A stretch of DNA of 40,613 nt. Origin: Candidatus Komeilibacteria bacterium (GTDB lineage: Bacteria > Patescibacteriota > Patescibacteriia > UBA1558 > UBA10009). The DNA is taken from contig JAPLWM010000004.1 of assembly GCA_026396575.1 (NCBI GenBank), positions 1-40,613 on the forward strand, given 5' to 3'. The notes under the pieces were generated by a model. The model ran no database searches, had not been told where the DNA came from, and was given only the letters and a program-made list of their open reading frames with translations. Of this stretch, positions 33,134-40,464 are shown piece after piece (positions within the stretch are counted from its first letter, which is position 1; each line of letters opens with the position of its first letter). Position numbers and translations under genes: made by a program.

Positions 33134-33589
33134 ATGATTGAAAAACAAAAAAAAGAACTGCTCATAAGCGCTTGCTTGCTTGGTATTCCATGTAGGTGGA
33201 ATGGCACGTCTAAGGAAAGTCAAAAAGCGTTAAAGTTATATTTTAAAGGCGGTGCGGTACCGGTATGTCCCGAAGTTATAGCGGGACTCGCTACCCCAAG
33301 ACCGCCATGCGAGATAATAGGCGGCGATGGCAAGGATGTTTTAAACGGCACGGCTAAGGTCATGGATGAAACAGGGAAAGATTACAGCAAGTATTTTATA
33401 AAAGGAGTGCAAAAAACTTTGGCGTTAGCTAAAAAATTAGGAGTAAAAATAGTAGTTTTAAAATCAGGCAGCCCTTCTTGCGGCGCGAAAAAAATTTATT
33501 CTGGCAAGTTTGACGGAAGCAAGCGTAAAGGGTTTGGAGTAACCGCTGCTCTTTTAAAAAAACATGGCATAAAAATAATAGAAGTATAG
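33134..33589 (+). CDS. DUF523 family protein
   Basis: 151 residues matching the DUF523 family: LLISACLLGIPCRWNG at the start, VPVCPEVIAGLATPRPPCEI in the middle, VVLKSGSPSCG and GFGVTAALLKKHGI at the end. The conserved Cys in ACLLG, CPE and SPSCG suggest a metal or Fe-S site; the activity is not known to me, though some relatives are linked to thiouracil desulfidation. Start ATG at 33134, 60 bases after recQ. Confidence 0.9.
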   Translation: MIEKQKKELLISACLLGIPCRWNGTSKESQKALKLYFKGGAVPVCPEVIAGLATPRPPCEIIGGDGKDVLNGTAKVMDETGKDYSKYFIKGVQKTLALAKKLGVKIVVLKSGSPSCGAKKIYSGKFDGSKRKGFGVTAALLKKHGIKIIEV

Positions 33590-33642
33590 TCAAATATTCA
33601 GTCTTCATAAAATGGGAAGGGTTTTATTTTAGAGATTATTGT

Positions 33643-33693
33643 CATAATCGTATCATTATGATACGATATAACTATTAAAATGATACGATTATG
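33643..33693 (+). promoter_or_regulatory. Triple operator over the fic start codon
   Basis: The 10-bp half-site ATGATACGAT occurs three times. Inverted at 33647-33656 and direct at 33658-33667, the first two form a perfect 21-bp palindrome. A third copy (33680-33689) runs into the fic ATG at 33691, and a 14-bp version (33643-33656 against 33680-33693) is exactly inverted. Because the Fic protein has an N-terminal winged helix, autorepression is likely. Confidence 0.8.
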
Positions 33694-34746
33694 CTTAAAT
33701 TAACCCAAAAAGATCAAAAAATCATCAATATTTTCCTAAAAAGAGGAACCGGACAATCGTCTAATGTGCGCTCTGAAATGTTAAAGTCCGGAGAAGACGT
33801 TTCTCTTGTGACCGTTAAAAGGGCATTATCCAGCATGGCTGTTAAAGGTATTTTAACTATCTTGGGCTCCGGCCGATCTACAAGTTATAACGTAACTTTA
33901 GCTGGCAGGATATTAGCGGATATTGATGCAAAAAAGTATTGTGCCATTGAACCCGATAAACGATACGGTTTAAATAATTATAATTTTGATTTGCTGCGGG
34001 GAATGCCGGATAATATTTTTACAGACGATGAATTACAAAGATTGCGCGAGGCAACAGCCGAATACAAAAGCAGGAACAGTGATTTGCCTCCGGCGATTCA
34101 AAAAAAAGAATTAGAGCGCCTCGTTATCGAGCTGTCTTGGAAATCTTCAAAAATTGAGGGTAACACTTATACGTTGTTAGACACGGAAAGATTGATTTTA
34201 GAAAACAAAGAAGCTTTCGGCCACAGTAAAAAAGAAGCGCAAATGATCTTGAATCACAAAGATGCCTTTAAATATATTCGCCAAAATCCCGCTCAATTTA
34301 AGACGGTTAATAGAAAAAATTTAGAGGAATTGCACGCCATCTTGGTTAAAGATTTAAGCGTGGGTTTGGGTTTGCGAGCGAAGCCGGTAGGCGTTACAGG
34401 TTCTAAGTATCTGCCGCTTGATAATATTCATCAGATTTCAGAAGCAGTTGATATTCTTTCAGGCGTTATATCACGAATGAAAAACCCTTATGCGAAAGCG
34501 CTCATCGCCCTGCTGGGGATTGGATACATCCAACCCTTTGAAGATGGGAATAAAAGAACTAGCCGGCTGATGGCGAACGCGTTGTTGATGGCGCACTCTT
34601 TAGCCCCGCTTTCTTACCGCAGCGTTGATGAAAATGATTATCGGGAAGGCATACTGGTATTTTACGAATTAAATTCAATAGTGCCTATGAAAATGATATT
34701 TATCGACCAATACGATTTCGCCGCAAAAAATTATTTGGTGAAATAA
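33691..34746 (+). CDS. Fic-domain protein with N-terminal winged helix; catalytic His replaced
   Basis: 351 residues. About 1-75 is a winged-helix DNA-binding domain (MLKLTQKDQKIINIFLKRG, TVKRALSSMAVKGIL). About 145-165 holds the inhibitory helix motif SSKIEGN (S/TxxxEG). The Fic core is about 205-330 with IQPFEDGNKRTSRL (about 288-301). The canonical motif HxFxxGNxRxxR starts with the catalytic His; here that position is Gln (codon CAA). Fic proteins normally AMP-ylate target hydroxyls, so this one is probably impaired or uses other chemistry, and it may act mainly as a transcription regulator at the operator over its own start. The rest of the ATP-binding anion loop (DGNKRTSR) is intact. 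Confidence 0.88.
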   Translation: MLKLTQKDQKIINIFLKRGTGQSSNVRSEMLKSGEDVSLVTVKRALSSMAVKGILTILGSGRSTSYNVTLAGRILADIDAKKYCAIEPDKRYGLNNYNFDLLRGMPDNIFTDDELQRLREATAEYKSRNSDLPPAIQKKELERLVIELSWKSSKIEGNTYTLLDTERLILENKEAFGHSKKEAQMILNHKDAFKYIRQNPAQFKTVNRKNLEELHAILVKDLSVGLGLRAKPVGVTGSKYLPLDNIHQISEAVDILSGVISRMKNPYAKALIALLGIGYIQPFEDGNKRTSRLMANALLMAHSLAPLSYRSVDENDYREGILVFYELNSIVPMKMIFIDQYDFAAKNYLVK

Positions 34747-34782
34747 AAATTTAATATAAATCTATATTAGCTCCCAGGGCCC

Positions 34783-34814
34783 AGGGAATATGAAAGTTTC
34801 ACTTTCTATTCCCT
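34783..34814 (+). terminator. Stem-loop after fic
   Basis: AGGGAATA (34783-34790) pairs with TATTCCCT (34807-34814) and GAAAGT with ACTTTC, leaving one bulged T and a TTC loop: 14 base pairs in all. There is no U-tract right after it, so it may be a terminator of weak type or a structured 3' end. Confidence 0.5.
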
Positions 34815-34870
34815 CGCTCTACGTCGCTAATAAACAAAAAATACCAACCTTAAGTCGATGTTTTTTTAAC

Positions 34871-34985
34871 TGGTCCGCGCAGCCCGCCTACGCGCTTTGC
34901 GCTTCGGCGGACTTATTGTCCTTTTTAACTTTTTAAGAATTTACCCGCCGAAGCTCGCTTGCGAGCGGAGGTGGGTGGTCCGCGC
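34871..34985. repeat. 115-bp direct repeat, copy 2, abutting tRNA-Lys
   Basis: Identical to 30464-30578. Its right end (34976-34985) is the 3' end of tRNA-Lys including CCA, and its left end repeats the same 10 bases. It contains the two two-tier palindromes at 34884-34910 and 34944-34975. The unit therefore looks like a REP doublet placed between duplicated tRNA 3' ends. Confidence 0.9.
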
Positions 34986-35051
34986 AGCAGGATTCGAACC
35001 TGCGACCGTTTGCTTAAGAGGCAACTGCTCTACCAGCTGAGCTATGCGCGG
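34976..35051 (-). tRNA. tRNA-Lys (anticodon CTT)
   Basis: Read on the minus strand: acceptor CCGCGCA (35051-35045) pairs with TGCGCGG, then T8-A9, D arm GCTC/GAGC, anticodon stem GTTGC with loop CTCTTAA and anticodon CTT, T arm GCAGG-TTCGAAT-CCTGC, discriminator A and encoded CCA (34978-34976). One G-A mismatch closes the anticodon stem. A weak upstream promoter (TTGTAC, 16 bp, TAAATT on the minus strand, 35092-35065) is possible. The first 14 bases of the gene region recur at 35144-35157. Confidence 0.95.
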
Positions 35052-35116
35052 AGGATTAATAAATAATTTACTTAAAAATATTTTGCGTACAATATGTTTT
35101 GATTTGCCTATGCCTG

Positions 35117-35168
35117 CCCGCCGTAGCTTTTAAGCGTAGGCGGGAGCTATGCGCGGAAAATATTTTGC
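35117..35168. repeat. REP-like palindrome followed by duplicated tRNA-Lys 5' flank
   Basis: CCCGCC (35117-35122), GTA, GCTT, TT, AAGC, GTA, GGCGGG (35139-35144) is the two-tier palindrome. It is followed by GAGCTATGCGCGGA (35144-35157), a copy of 35039-35052 (the tRNA-Lys 5' end), and then AAAATATTTTGC (35157-35168), a copy of 35075-35086. Confidence 0.8.
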
Positions 35169-35474
35169 TGAGCTGAGTCGCGCTAAGCGCGATGAGCTCG
35201 GTGGTGCCCCTGCTCGGTCTGGAGCTTGGGCATTAGCGCTATTATAAGGGCTTTTTGATGGTTTGTCCAGATGTGGTTTTAACCCCTCCCGGTAGGGGCT
35301 AATATTAGCAAAATGGGACAAATGGGACACTATAAAGAGTGTTTTGAAAAAATTATTAATAGTGTATTTTTTGGCTAATGTTAGTTAATAAACAATACAA
35401 AACGGCGCGATGGGCACTGTCTCATTTACTATTTAAGCGATTTTATTATCTAAAAAACACGGGGTATCTGCCAA

Positions 35475-35503
35475 TTGCTAATCTTGGCAATATTTATTAT
35501 AAT
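35475..35503 (+). promoter_or_regulatory. Candidate promoter of the repeat lipoprotein
   Basis: TTGCTA (35475-35480), 17 bp, perfect TATAAT (35498-35503), 88 bases before the ATG at 35591. The leader holds GCAACC...GAAA...GGTGACGCC (35516-35540), faintly like part of a c-di-GMP-I aptamer but incomplete. Confidence 0.6.
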
Positions 35504-35590
35504 AATGTTGATAATGCAACCGTTGGGAAAGGTGACGCCTAAATTTAACTAAATTAAGATATACCGTTGAAAAAAATAAGTTTGAAAAAT

Positions 35591-37195
35591 ATGAAAAAAT
35601 TTCTTCTTCCAATATTGTTCTCTGCTTTATTTGCTCTTTCCGGCTGTTCTATTCCCGGCATTTCACAAAAAGCAACCACTGAAAATCAAACGGCTCAAGA
35701 AAAAATTATCTGCGACCTTAATAATAATGAACAGGATTGCGACAATGACGGCCTAAGCAATCTTCAAGAAAAAAACCTAGGCACCAATCCGCAAAAAGCC
35801 GATAGTGATGGGGATGGTTATTCGGACGGCGATGAAGTAAAAAATGGTTACAACCCCCTGGTAGCGGGCGGCAAACTGGAAACGCCAATGCCTGTTTACA
35901 ATGCGCAAGCAATTACTGTTTCCAGTCCTGATAAAAAAATAAATTTTATTTATCAAACCAAAATCGACAAAAAAATCCACGTTATTTTAAATGGAAATGA
36001 CCTGGGTACAATTTCAACCTCTACCAACAGCGGGGGGCCAGATATTCTACAAGGAAATGATACTGTTTTTTTGCGCGATTTCCCAACCGGTAAAATCAAT
36101 GAACGGGGCAGGGAGATAATAGAAAAACATATAATTTTTAACGGCAAAGATATGGGTATAGGATATGGTCCTTCCATAAAAATTGCCAAGGGAAATATAA
36201 TTTTTGTTACCAATCCCATCGATAGGGGTCATGTAATTTTTAATGGTCGGGATTTAGGGGAAACTCACTTAAATGACGGGGTAACAAGCGGATCATTAAC
36301 GGAAAATGAGGTTTATTTAGATGAAAACGGTAATTTTGCCTATTTAAAAAACATTAATGGAAAAGAGCATGTAATTTATAATGACAAAGATATGGGCGAA
36401 GGGGATTCCGGAAGCATCCAAATTTCTAACAATAATATTGCTTTTACTAGAGTCACAAATCCTAAAGGACTTGATGAATCAAGACGCCATATCATTTACA
36501 ACGGTAAGGATCTCGGCCCTGGCGATAATCCGGCAATGGAAGGTAAAAATTTTGCTTACTGGACTTTTGATCGCGTGCTCAACTCTTATGGTCTTTATGA
36601 TAACAAGGGTAAAATTATTTACAACGGCAAGGATCTTGGCCCTGGGTACGGTGAAACAATCCAACTATTTAAGGATAATATAGTTTTTATAAAGGGAGAC
36701 TTTTCAGGGAAAAATAAAAAAATTGTATTAAATGGCAAGGTTATCGGTGATTTCGATGATTACGGTGAATGGCCCGAAACTTTTGAAAATCATGTCGTCT
36801 ATGAACGTAAAATCGATAATAAAAGTCATGTTTTTATGGATGGCCAAGATCTTGGCTTGGGCAAAGTTTATACCTTTGCATATTCCGAAGGAAATTACGC
36901 CTTCGAACGGCAAGTGGGTAGTGTCACGAGAATTATTTACAACGGCAAAGATTTAGGGGAAGGAGAACAGGTTCAATTATCAGGGAAAGATATTATTTTT
37001 TTACGGAAATCTGATATGCATATAATATACAACGACAAGGATTTGGGGGAAGGTAAAAGTCCTCATATAGCTGGAGATAATTTTGCTTATATAAAAGATA
37101 CTGATTATTATAGTACCAGCTATACTGATCATTTAATTTTTAACGGAAAAGATATTGGACCGGGATTTGGTCCGCAATTCTCCTACTCTAATTAA
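35591..37195 (+). CDS. Lipoprotein with calcium-binding TSP3-like segment and 11 NGKDLG repeats
   Basis: 534 residues. A lipoprotein signal ends in ALSGC (Cys about 19). About 40-80 has Asp-rich thrombospondin-type-3-like calcium loops (DNDGLSNLQE, DSDGDGYSDGDEV). From about 115 to the end, eleven repeats of roughly 30-50 residues share the core h-I-I-(Y/F)-N-G-K-D-(L/M)-G-x-G, followed by a short strand-like stretch and FAY/IxF; the regular spacing suggests a beta-propeller or solenoid. An in-frame TTG at 35567 would add MKKISLKN, but the ATG at 35591 starts the better signal. No family name was recognised. It is convergent with the CARDB gene. Confidence 0.8.
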   Translation: MKKFLLPILFSALFALSGCSIPGISQKATTENQTAQEKIICDLNNNEQDCDNDGLSNLQEKNLGTNPQKADSDGDGYSDGDEVKNGYNPLVAGGKLETPMPVYNAQAITVSSPDKKINFIYQTKIDKKIHVILNGNDLGTISTSTNSGGPDILQGNDTVFLRDFPTGKINERGREIIEKHIIFNGKDMGIGYGPSIKIAKGNIIFVTNPIDRGHVIFNGRDLGETHLNDGVTSGSLTENEVYLDENGNFAYLKNINGKEHVIYNDKDMGEGDSGSIQISNNNIAFTRVTNPKGLDESRRHIIYNGKDLGPGDNPAMEGKNFAYWTFDRVLNSYGLYDNKGKIIYNGKDLGPGYGETIQLFKDNIVFIKGDFSGKNKKIVLNGKVIGDFDDYGEWPETFENHVVYERKIDNKSHVFMDGQDLGLGKVYTFAYSEGNYAFERQVGSVTRIIYNGKDLGEGEQVQLSGKDIIFLRKSDMHIIYNDKDLGEGKSPHIAGDNFAYIKDTDYYSTSYTDHLIFNGKDIGPGFGPQFSYSN

Positions 37196-37259
37196 ACAAA
37201 ATAAATCGCTTGAAAAACCGAACTGATTTTCAAAAAACAATTCTTTAAAAGATAATCAA

Positions 37260-37290
37260 AAAAGCCCCGATTTAACTCGGGGCTTTTAAT
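37260..37290. terminator. Bidirectional terminator
   Basis: AAAAGCCCCGA (37260-37270), loop TTTAAC, TCGGGGCTTTT (37277-37287): a perfect 11-bp stem flanked by A- and T-runs, serving both the lipoprotein gene and the convergent CARDB gene. Confidence 0.92.
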
Positions 37291-37303
37291 AATTTAAAGT
37301 TAT

Positions 37304-40300
37304 TTATTGAGCAGGGGTAGTATTAGTATCTATAACTTTATTTAAGTTATCATTGCTAATGCCCACGCCTTGTTGCTTCATAATTTGGTAAGCCGCATTG
37401 CCATCGGGCATATAAGTTACACTCAAGTTAGTCGGGTTAATATAGTAGGCCTCGCCTCTGGCTTTAACCCTTAACACTATCTGGCCGGCAAAACGTTTTC
37501 TTAATGCCTGTCCCTGGGGATTAGAGCTTACTAAGTTGATAAAATCAGCTTCATTAATTCCGGCTCCTGTTTCTTTCATAGTTTGATAGGCGCTATTGCC
37601 GTCTTTTAGGTAATAAACCTTATTGGTTTTTGGAGAAGTATAATAGGCCTCGCCATTTTGCTCAACTTGCAAGACAATTTTACCCTTGATGCTGTTTAAA
37701 ACGGGCTTAGCTTGCGTGGTGGTTTTTGGCTGATAAATTTTAGGCGTATTATTTACTGGTCCGCCGCCACTATTAGGCTTGTCCTTCAAGCCATTACCAT
37801 TATTTTCATTATTTTCTCCCTGAACGCATTGATAAGACATTACATTATTAGTATACAAGCTTTTATCCCAATAAGTTTGCGTATTGCCTGCGTCAAACCA
37901 TTCTATTTTTTCTTTTTGATATTCCTTAACCGAAGTTGCCTTAGGATACCACTTTTTACAGTAAGTAAGCATATCCAAATCGGCTCCGGAAACTCCATCA
38001 GGATCGGTTTGCCAAGCACCGGTAGTTAAATCAACATGCTGGTTAACCTTGCCCCACCAATAGGCAACCCTGGGTAAATACTGGCTAATTTCGGGAGTAG
38101 TTATTTGCCCGGTTTCGCCTAAGCAATAACCTTTACCATAACCATTAGGACAAGTAAAGTTAATCAACCTAAGATACTTATCAATAAAGGATATATCATA
38201 CTCACTGGTATCTTTCAAAAAACCAGACTTTACAAAAAACCTATCAATAGACGACCAAGAATCAAATGGCACTTTATAATCTTTATTATCAAGAGTTAAA
38301 ACAATAAAATCACTACCTGCTTCTTTAAATTTAAAAACTTTACCTGACACCTTCATGTCGCGACTCGTACCGTCGGCTTTTCTACTATAGCCCATTGTCT
38401 CAAATTGAGGCTCGCTTGAAAGAAAACCGTTTTGGTATTTAACAAGATCGTCCGATGTCCAAGGATTAACATCTAAATAACTCTCCTGACAATAAGCATC
38501 ATCCCAGCATTGATCAGTATGTTCATTATCAGAACCCTTAAAAACAGTTCCGACGGCATAAAAATCCTTTACGTTTTCATAAAATGAAGTCTCGGGCTCT
38601 TTAGGAATTACTGGTTCAGTTTTAGGATCTTTAGAATTAGCCGCGGCAACATAAACAGAAATGGTTTTAGTGTTATTAGTCTCGTCCGATTCTTTAATTT
38701 TATTAGCTGGATCCAAAGTTAAAGTATAGGTGTAATAACCAGCCCCATGATACTGCGAAATCTTTTCATTAACACTATAGCCGCCCCAGCTCAACCATTG
38801 GCTGCCTAAAAAATAACTATAGGGAGCGATGGAAGTGCTGCTGCCGCCGGAGCCGCTTGTTGATTTGGTCTCAAACTCGCCCGTGGCCTTGTCGCCGTTA
38901 TTTTTTATGGAAACAGAAAAATTCAAAACATCGCCGATTTTAGGATTAACCGTATCCAGCCTAATACCCTCAACAGCAAGGTCTGGCAAAGCCGATGGAT
39001 CGGTTGAACTGTCTGGAGTAAAGATATTATAATCTATCTTAAAAGAAATTGAATTGTTTGTTTCATCTGTTTCTTTAATCTCATTTTTAGTATCAACAGC
39101 AATGGTGAGGGTATCGCCTGCCTGAACCTTGTCTTTGGGGATAGGATTAAATAAAAGCTTGCTCTCGCCCGCCTTCAAATTAAGCGTTAGGGCAAAGGCA
39201 TTTTCATATTTAACTTTTCCATCAGCTCCCGTAATGGTAATTTTTATCCCTTTACCGTAATAATCATTTAAATCGGCATCATATTTGGAGATATTTTTCA
39301 GCCTGTAACTTAGCTGATAATTTTTAGTATTGTCCCAGCCTGCCGGGGAATAAATCCTAACCGACTGGTCAACTGTAAAATCAGGAAGATGGTCGCTGGC
39401 ATTTATTTTACTAACAGTAAAAGAGGCGATGTTATTATTCTCATTGGATTCTTTAAGATAATTTTTTGGATCAACGGTAATAACAAGAGTGTCATAGATA
39501 GTATAAGGCTCGACGGTTATACTTTGTTCCTGTGATTGCTGTCCGACATTTAAATTAAAATCCGCGTCGAAATTTTTATCATATCTAATAACGCCCGCTG
39601 GATCTTTAATCTTAACATTAATTTTTTCTGACCAAGGATAAGATTTAACATCAGCCTTGCCTGAATTTAAAATTGTAAAAGATATTGTCTGACCGCAGTT
39701 AAGGGCGCCTATTTTACGATCGCAATAAGACGAGCTATTCATGGTTAAATCCGGCAAATCGCTTGAAGTTGTCTTTTTACAAATACCCACGTAATCAACT
39801 TTAACATTATTCAATGTAGCATTGCAGGAATCAAAATAATCCTTGCCGTCAGCGCCGCACACCGGATTCGTGTCGGCACAACTAAAGCCGTTGCCTGAAA
39901 CATTTCCCACAACCATTGCCTCGGTAATAACAAAAGTCCTGGCGTTATTATTGTCATTTAATTCTTTGAGTAAATTACTCGGATCCAATGTAATTGTCAA
40001 AGTATCCCCAATGGTCATAGGTAGCCCCCTACCGCCAGCGGAAGTCTGGCCTTGTCTTAATTTTAATTTTAACGAGTTGCCTCCTATAGAATCTTCAAAT
40101 TTAACATTACCTGTCGGATCTTTAACCGTATATTGAGCGATTCCTACCCAAGAGAAATCTTTAACATCAGCGTTACCGATATTAGTTGCCCGGTGCTCTA
40201 CCAAATAATTAGTTTCGCTTATTTTAATAAGACGTAAATAATCAGGAATAATCAGATCCGGTAATTTATCTTCCGCATTAACAACCAAGGCCACTGAAGT

Positions 40301-40363
40301 TGAAACCAAAACTATAACCAAGGCCAAGGTTATAAAAGACAGTTTAATCAATTTATGATGCAT
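37304..40363 (-). CDS. Giant secreted CARDB/Kazal surface protein
   Basis: 1019 residues, signal peptide about 1-30. About 30-150, 200-325, 325-450 and 460-580 are CARDB-type Ig domains, each ending in the L(K/I)E(S/L/T)(N/D)(E/D)xNN strip. Between the first and second is a Kazal-like module (CADTNPVCGADGKDYFDSC ... GIC, about 162-194), an inhibitor-type fold with conserved Cys. About 600-880 is a Cys/Trp-rich unknown region. The end has two 45-residue repeats opening G(K/Q)IVL(Q/R)V with GEAYY(T/I) and (Y/V)(Y/M)(L/P)DGN(S/A)AYQ(T/I)MK, a motif I associate with Patescibacterial surface proteins. It is probably a cell-surface adhesion or host-contact factor. A promoter and leader hairpin precede it. 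Confidence 0.8.
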   Translation of the reverse strand: MHHKLIKLSFITLALVIVLVSTSVALVVNAEDKLPDLIIPDYLRLIKISETNYLVEHRATNIGNADVKDFSWVGIAQYTVKDPTGNVKFEDSIGGNSLKLKLRQGQTSAGGRGLPMTIGDTLTITLDPSNLLKELNDNNNARTFVITEAMVVGNVSGNGFSCADTNPVCGADGKDYFDSCNATLNNVKVDYVGICKKTTSSDLPDLTMNSSSYCDRKIGALNCGQTISFTILNSGKADVKSYPWSEKINVKIKDPAGVIRYDKNFDADFNLNVGQQSQEQSITVEPYTIYDTLVITVDPKNYLKESNENNNIASFTVSKINASDHLPDFTVDQSVRIYSPAGWDNTKNYQLSYRLKNISKYDADLNDYYGKGIKITITGADGKVKYENAFALTLNLKAGESKLLFNPIPKDKVQAGDTLTIAVDTKNEIKETDETNNSISFKIDYNIFTPDSSTDPSALPDLAVEGIRLDTVNPKIGDVLNFSVSIKNNGDKATGEFETKSTSGSGGSSTSIAPYSYFLGSQWLSWGGYSVNEKISQYHGAGYYTYTLTLDPANKIKESDETNNTKTISVYVAAANSKDPKTEPVIPKEPETSFYENVKDFYAVGTVFKGSDNEHTDQCWDDAYCQESYLDVNPWTSDDLVKYQNGFLSSEPQFETMGYSRKADGTSRDMKVSGKVFKFKEAGSDFIVLTLDNKDYKVPFDSWSSIDRFFVKSGFLKDTSEYDISFIDKYLRLINFTCPNGYGKGYCLGETGQITTPEISQYLPRVAYWWGKVNQHVDLTTGAWQTDPDGVSGADLDMLTYCKKWYPKATSVKEYQKEKIEWFDAGNTQTYWDKSLYTNNVMSYQCVQGENNENNGNGLKDKPNSGGGPVNNTPKIYQPKTTTQAKPVLNSIKGKIVLQVEQNGEAYYTSPKTNKVYYLKDGNSAYQTMKETGAGINEADFINLVSSNPQGQALRKRFAGQIVLRVKARGEAYYINPTNLSVTYMPDGNAAYQIMKQQGVGISNDNLNKVIDTNTTPAQ

Positions 40364-40392
40364 ATTGTTTGGGTTAATCTTTTTTAAATTAA

Positions 40393-40415
40393 AAATCCTA
40401 ATATTGTTAGGATTT
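40393..40415 (-). terminator. Leader hairpin of the CARDB gene
   Basis: AAATCCTAA/TTAGGATTT, a perfect 9-bp stem with a 5-base loop, followed on the minus strand by a T-run: terminator-like, but placed between the promoter (40458-40430) and the gene, so it could be an attenuator or a guard against readthrough from the IS side. Confidence 0.55.
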
Positions 40416-40429
40416 ACTTTAATATATTA

Positions 40430-40458
40430 ATAATACCATATTTTTAATAAAAAGTAAA
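40430..40458 (-). promoter_or_regulatory. CARDB gene promoter
   Basis: On the minus strand TTTACT (40458-40453), 17 bp, TATTAT (40435-40430), 67 bases before the start codon. It abuts the end of the right IS copy (40465), mirroring the typA promoter at the left copy. Confidence 0.6.
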
Positions 40459-40464
40459 GAGGCC

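Larger units (their letters stand above)
34747..35590. other. Long non-coding region between fic and the lipoprotein
   Basis: 844 bases. Contents in order: the post-fic stem-loop, copy 2 of the 115-bp repeat, tRNA-Lys, a REP-like palindrome with duplicated tRNA flanks (35117-35168), an unassigned GC-rich stretch to about 35240, a tandem AAATGGGAC pair (35312-35329 region), and the lipoprotein promoter. No further gene was recognised. Confidence 0.7.

Noticed and set aside
35130..35330. 66-residue minus-strand frame in the tRNA-Lys region
   Set aside because: It runs through REP-like palindromes and duplicated tRNA sequence, with low-complexity composition and no domain.
35516..35540. Possible c-di-GMP-I riboswitch before the lipoprotein
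   Set aside because: Only GCAACC...GAAA...GGTGACGC resembles the first arm; the second arm with the tetraloop receptor is missing, so it is not called.
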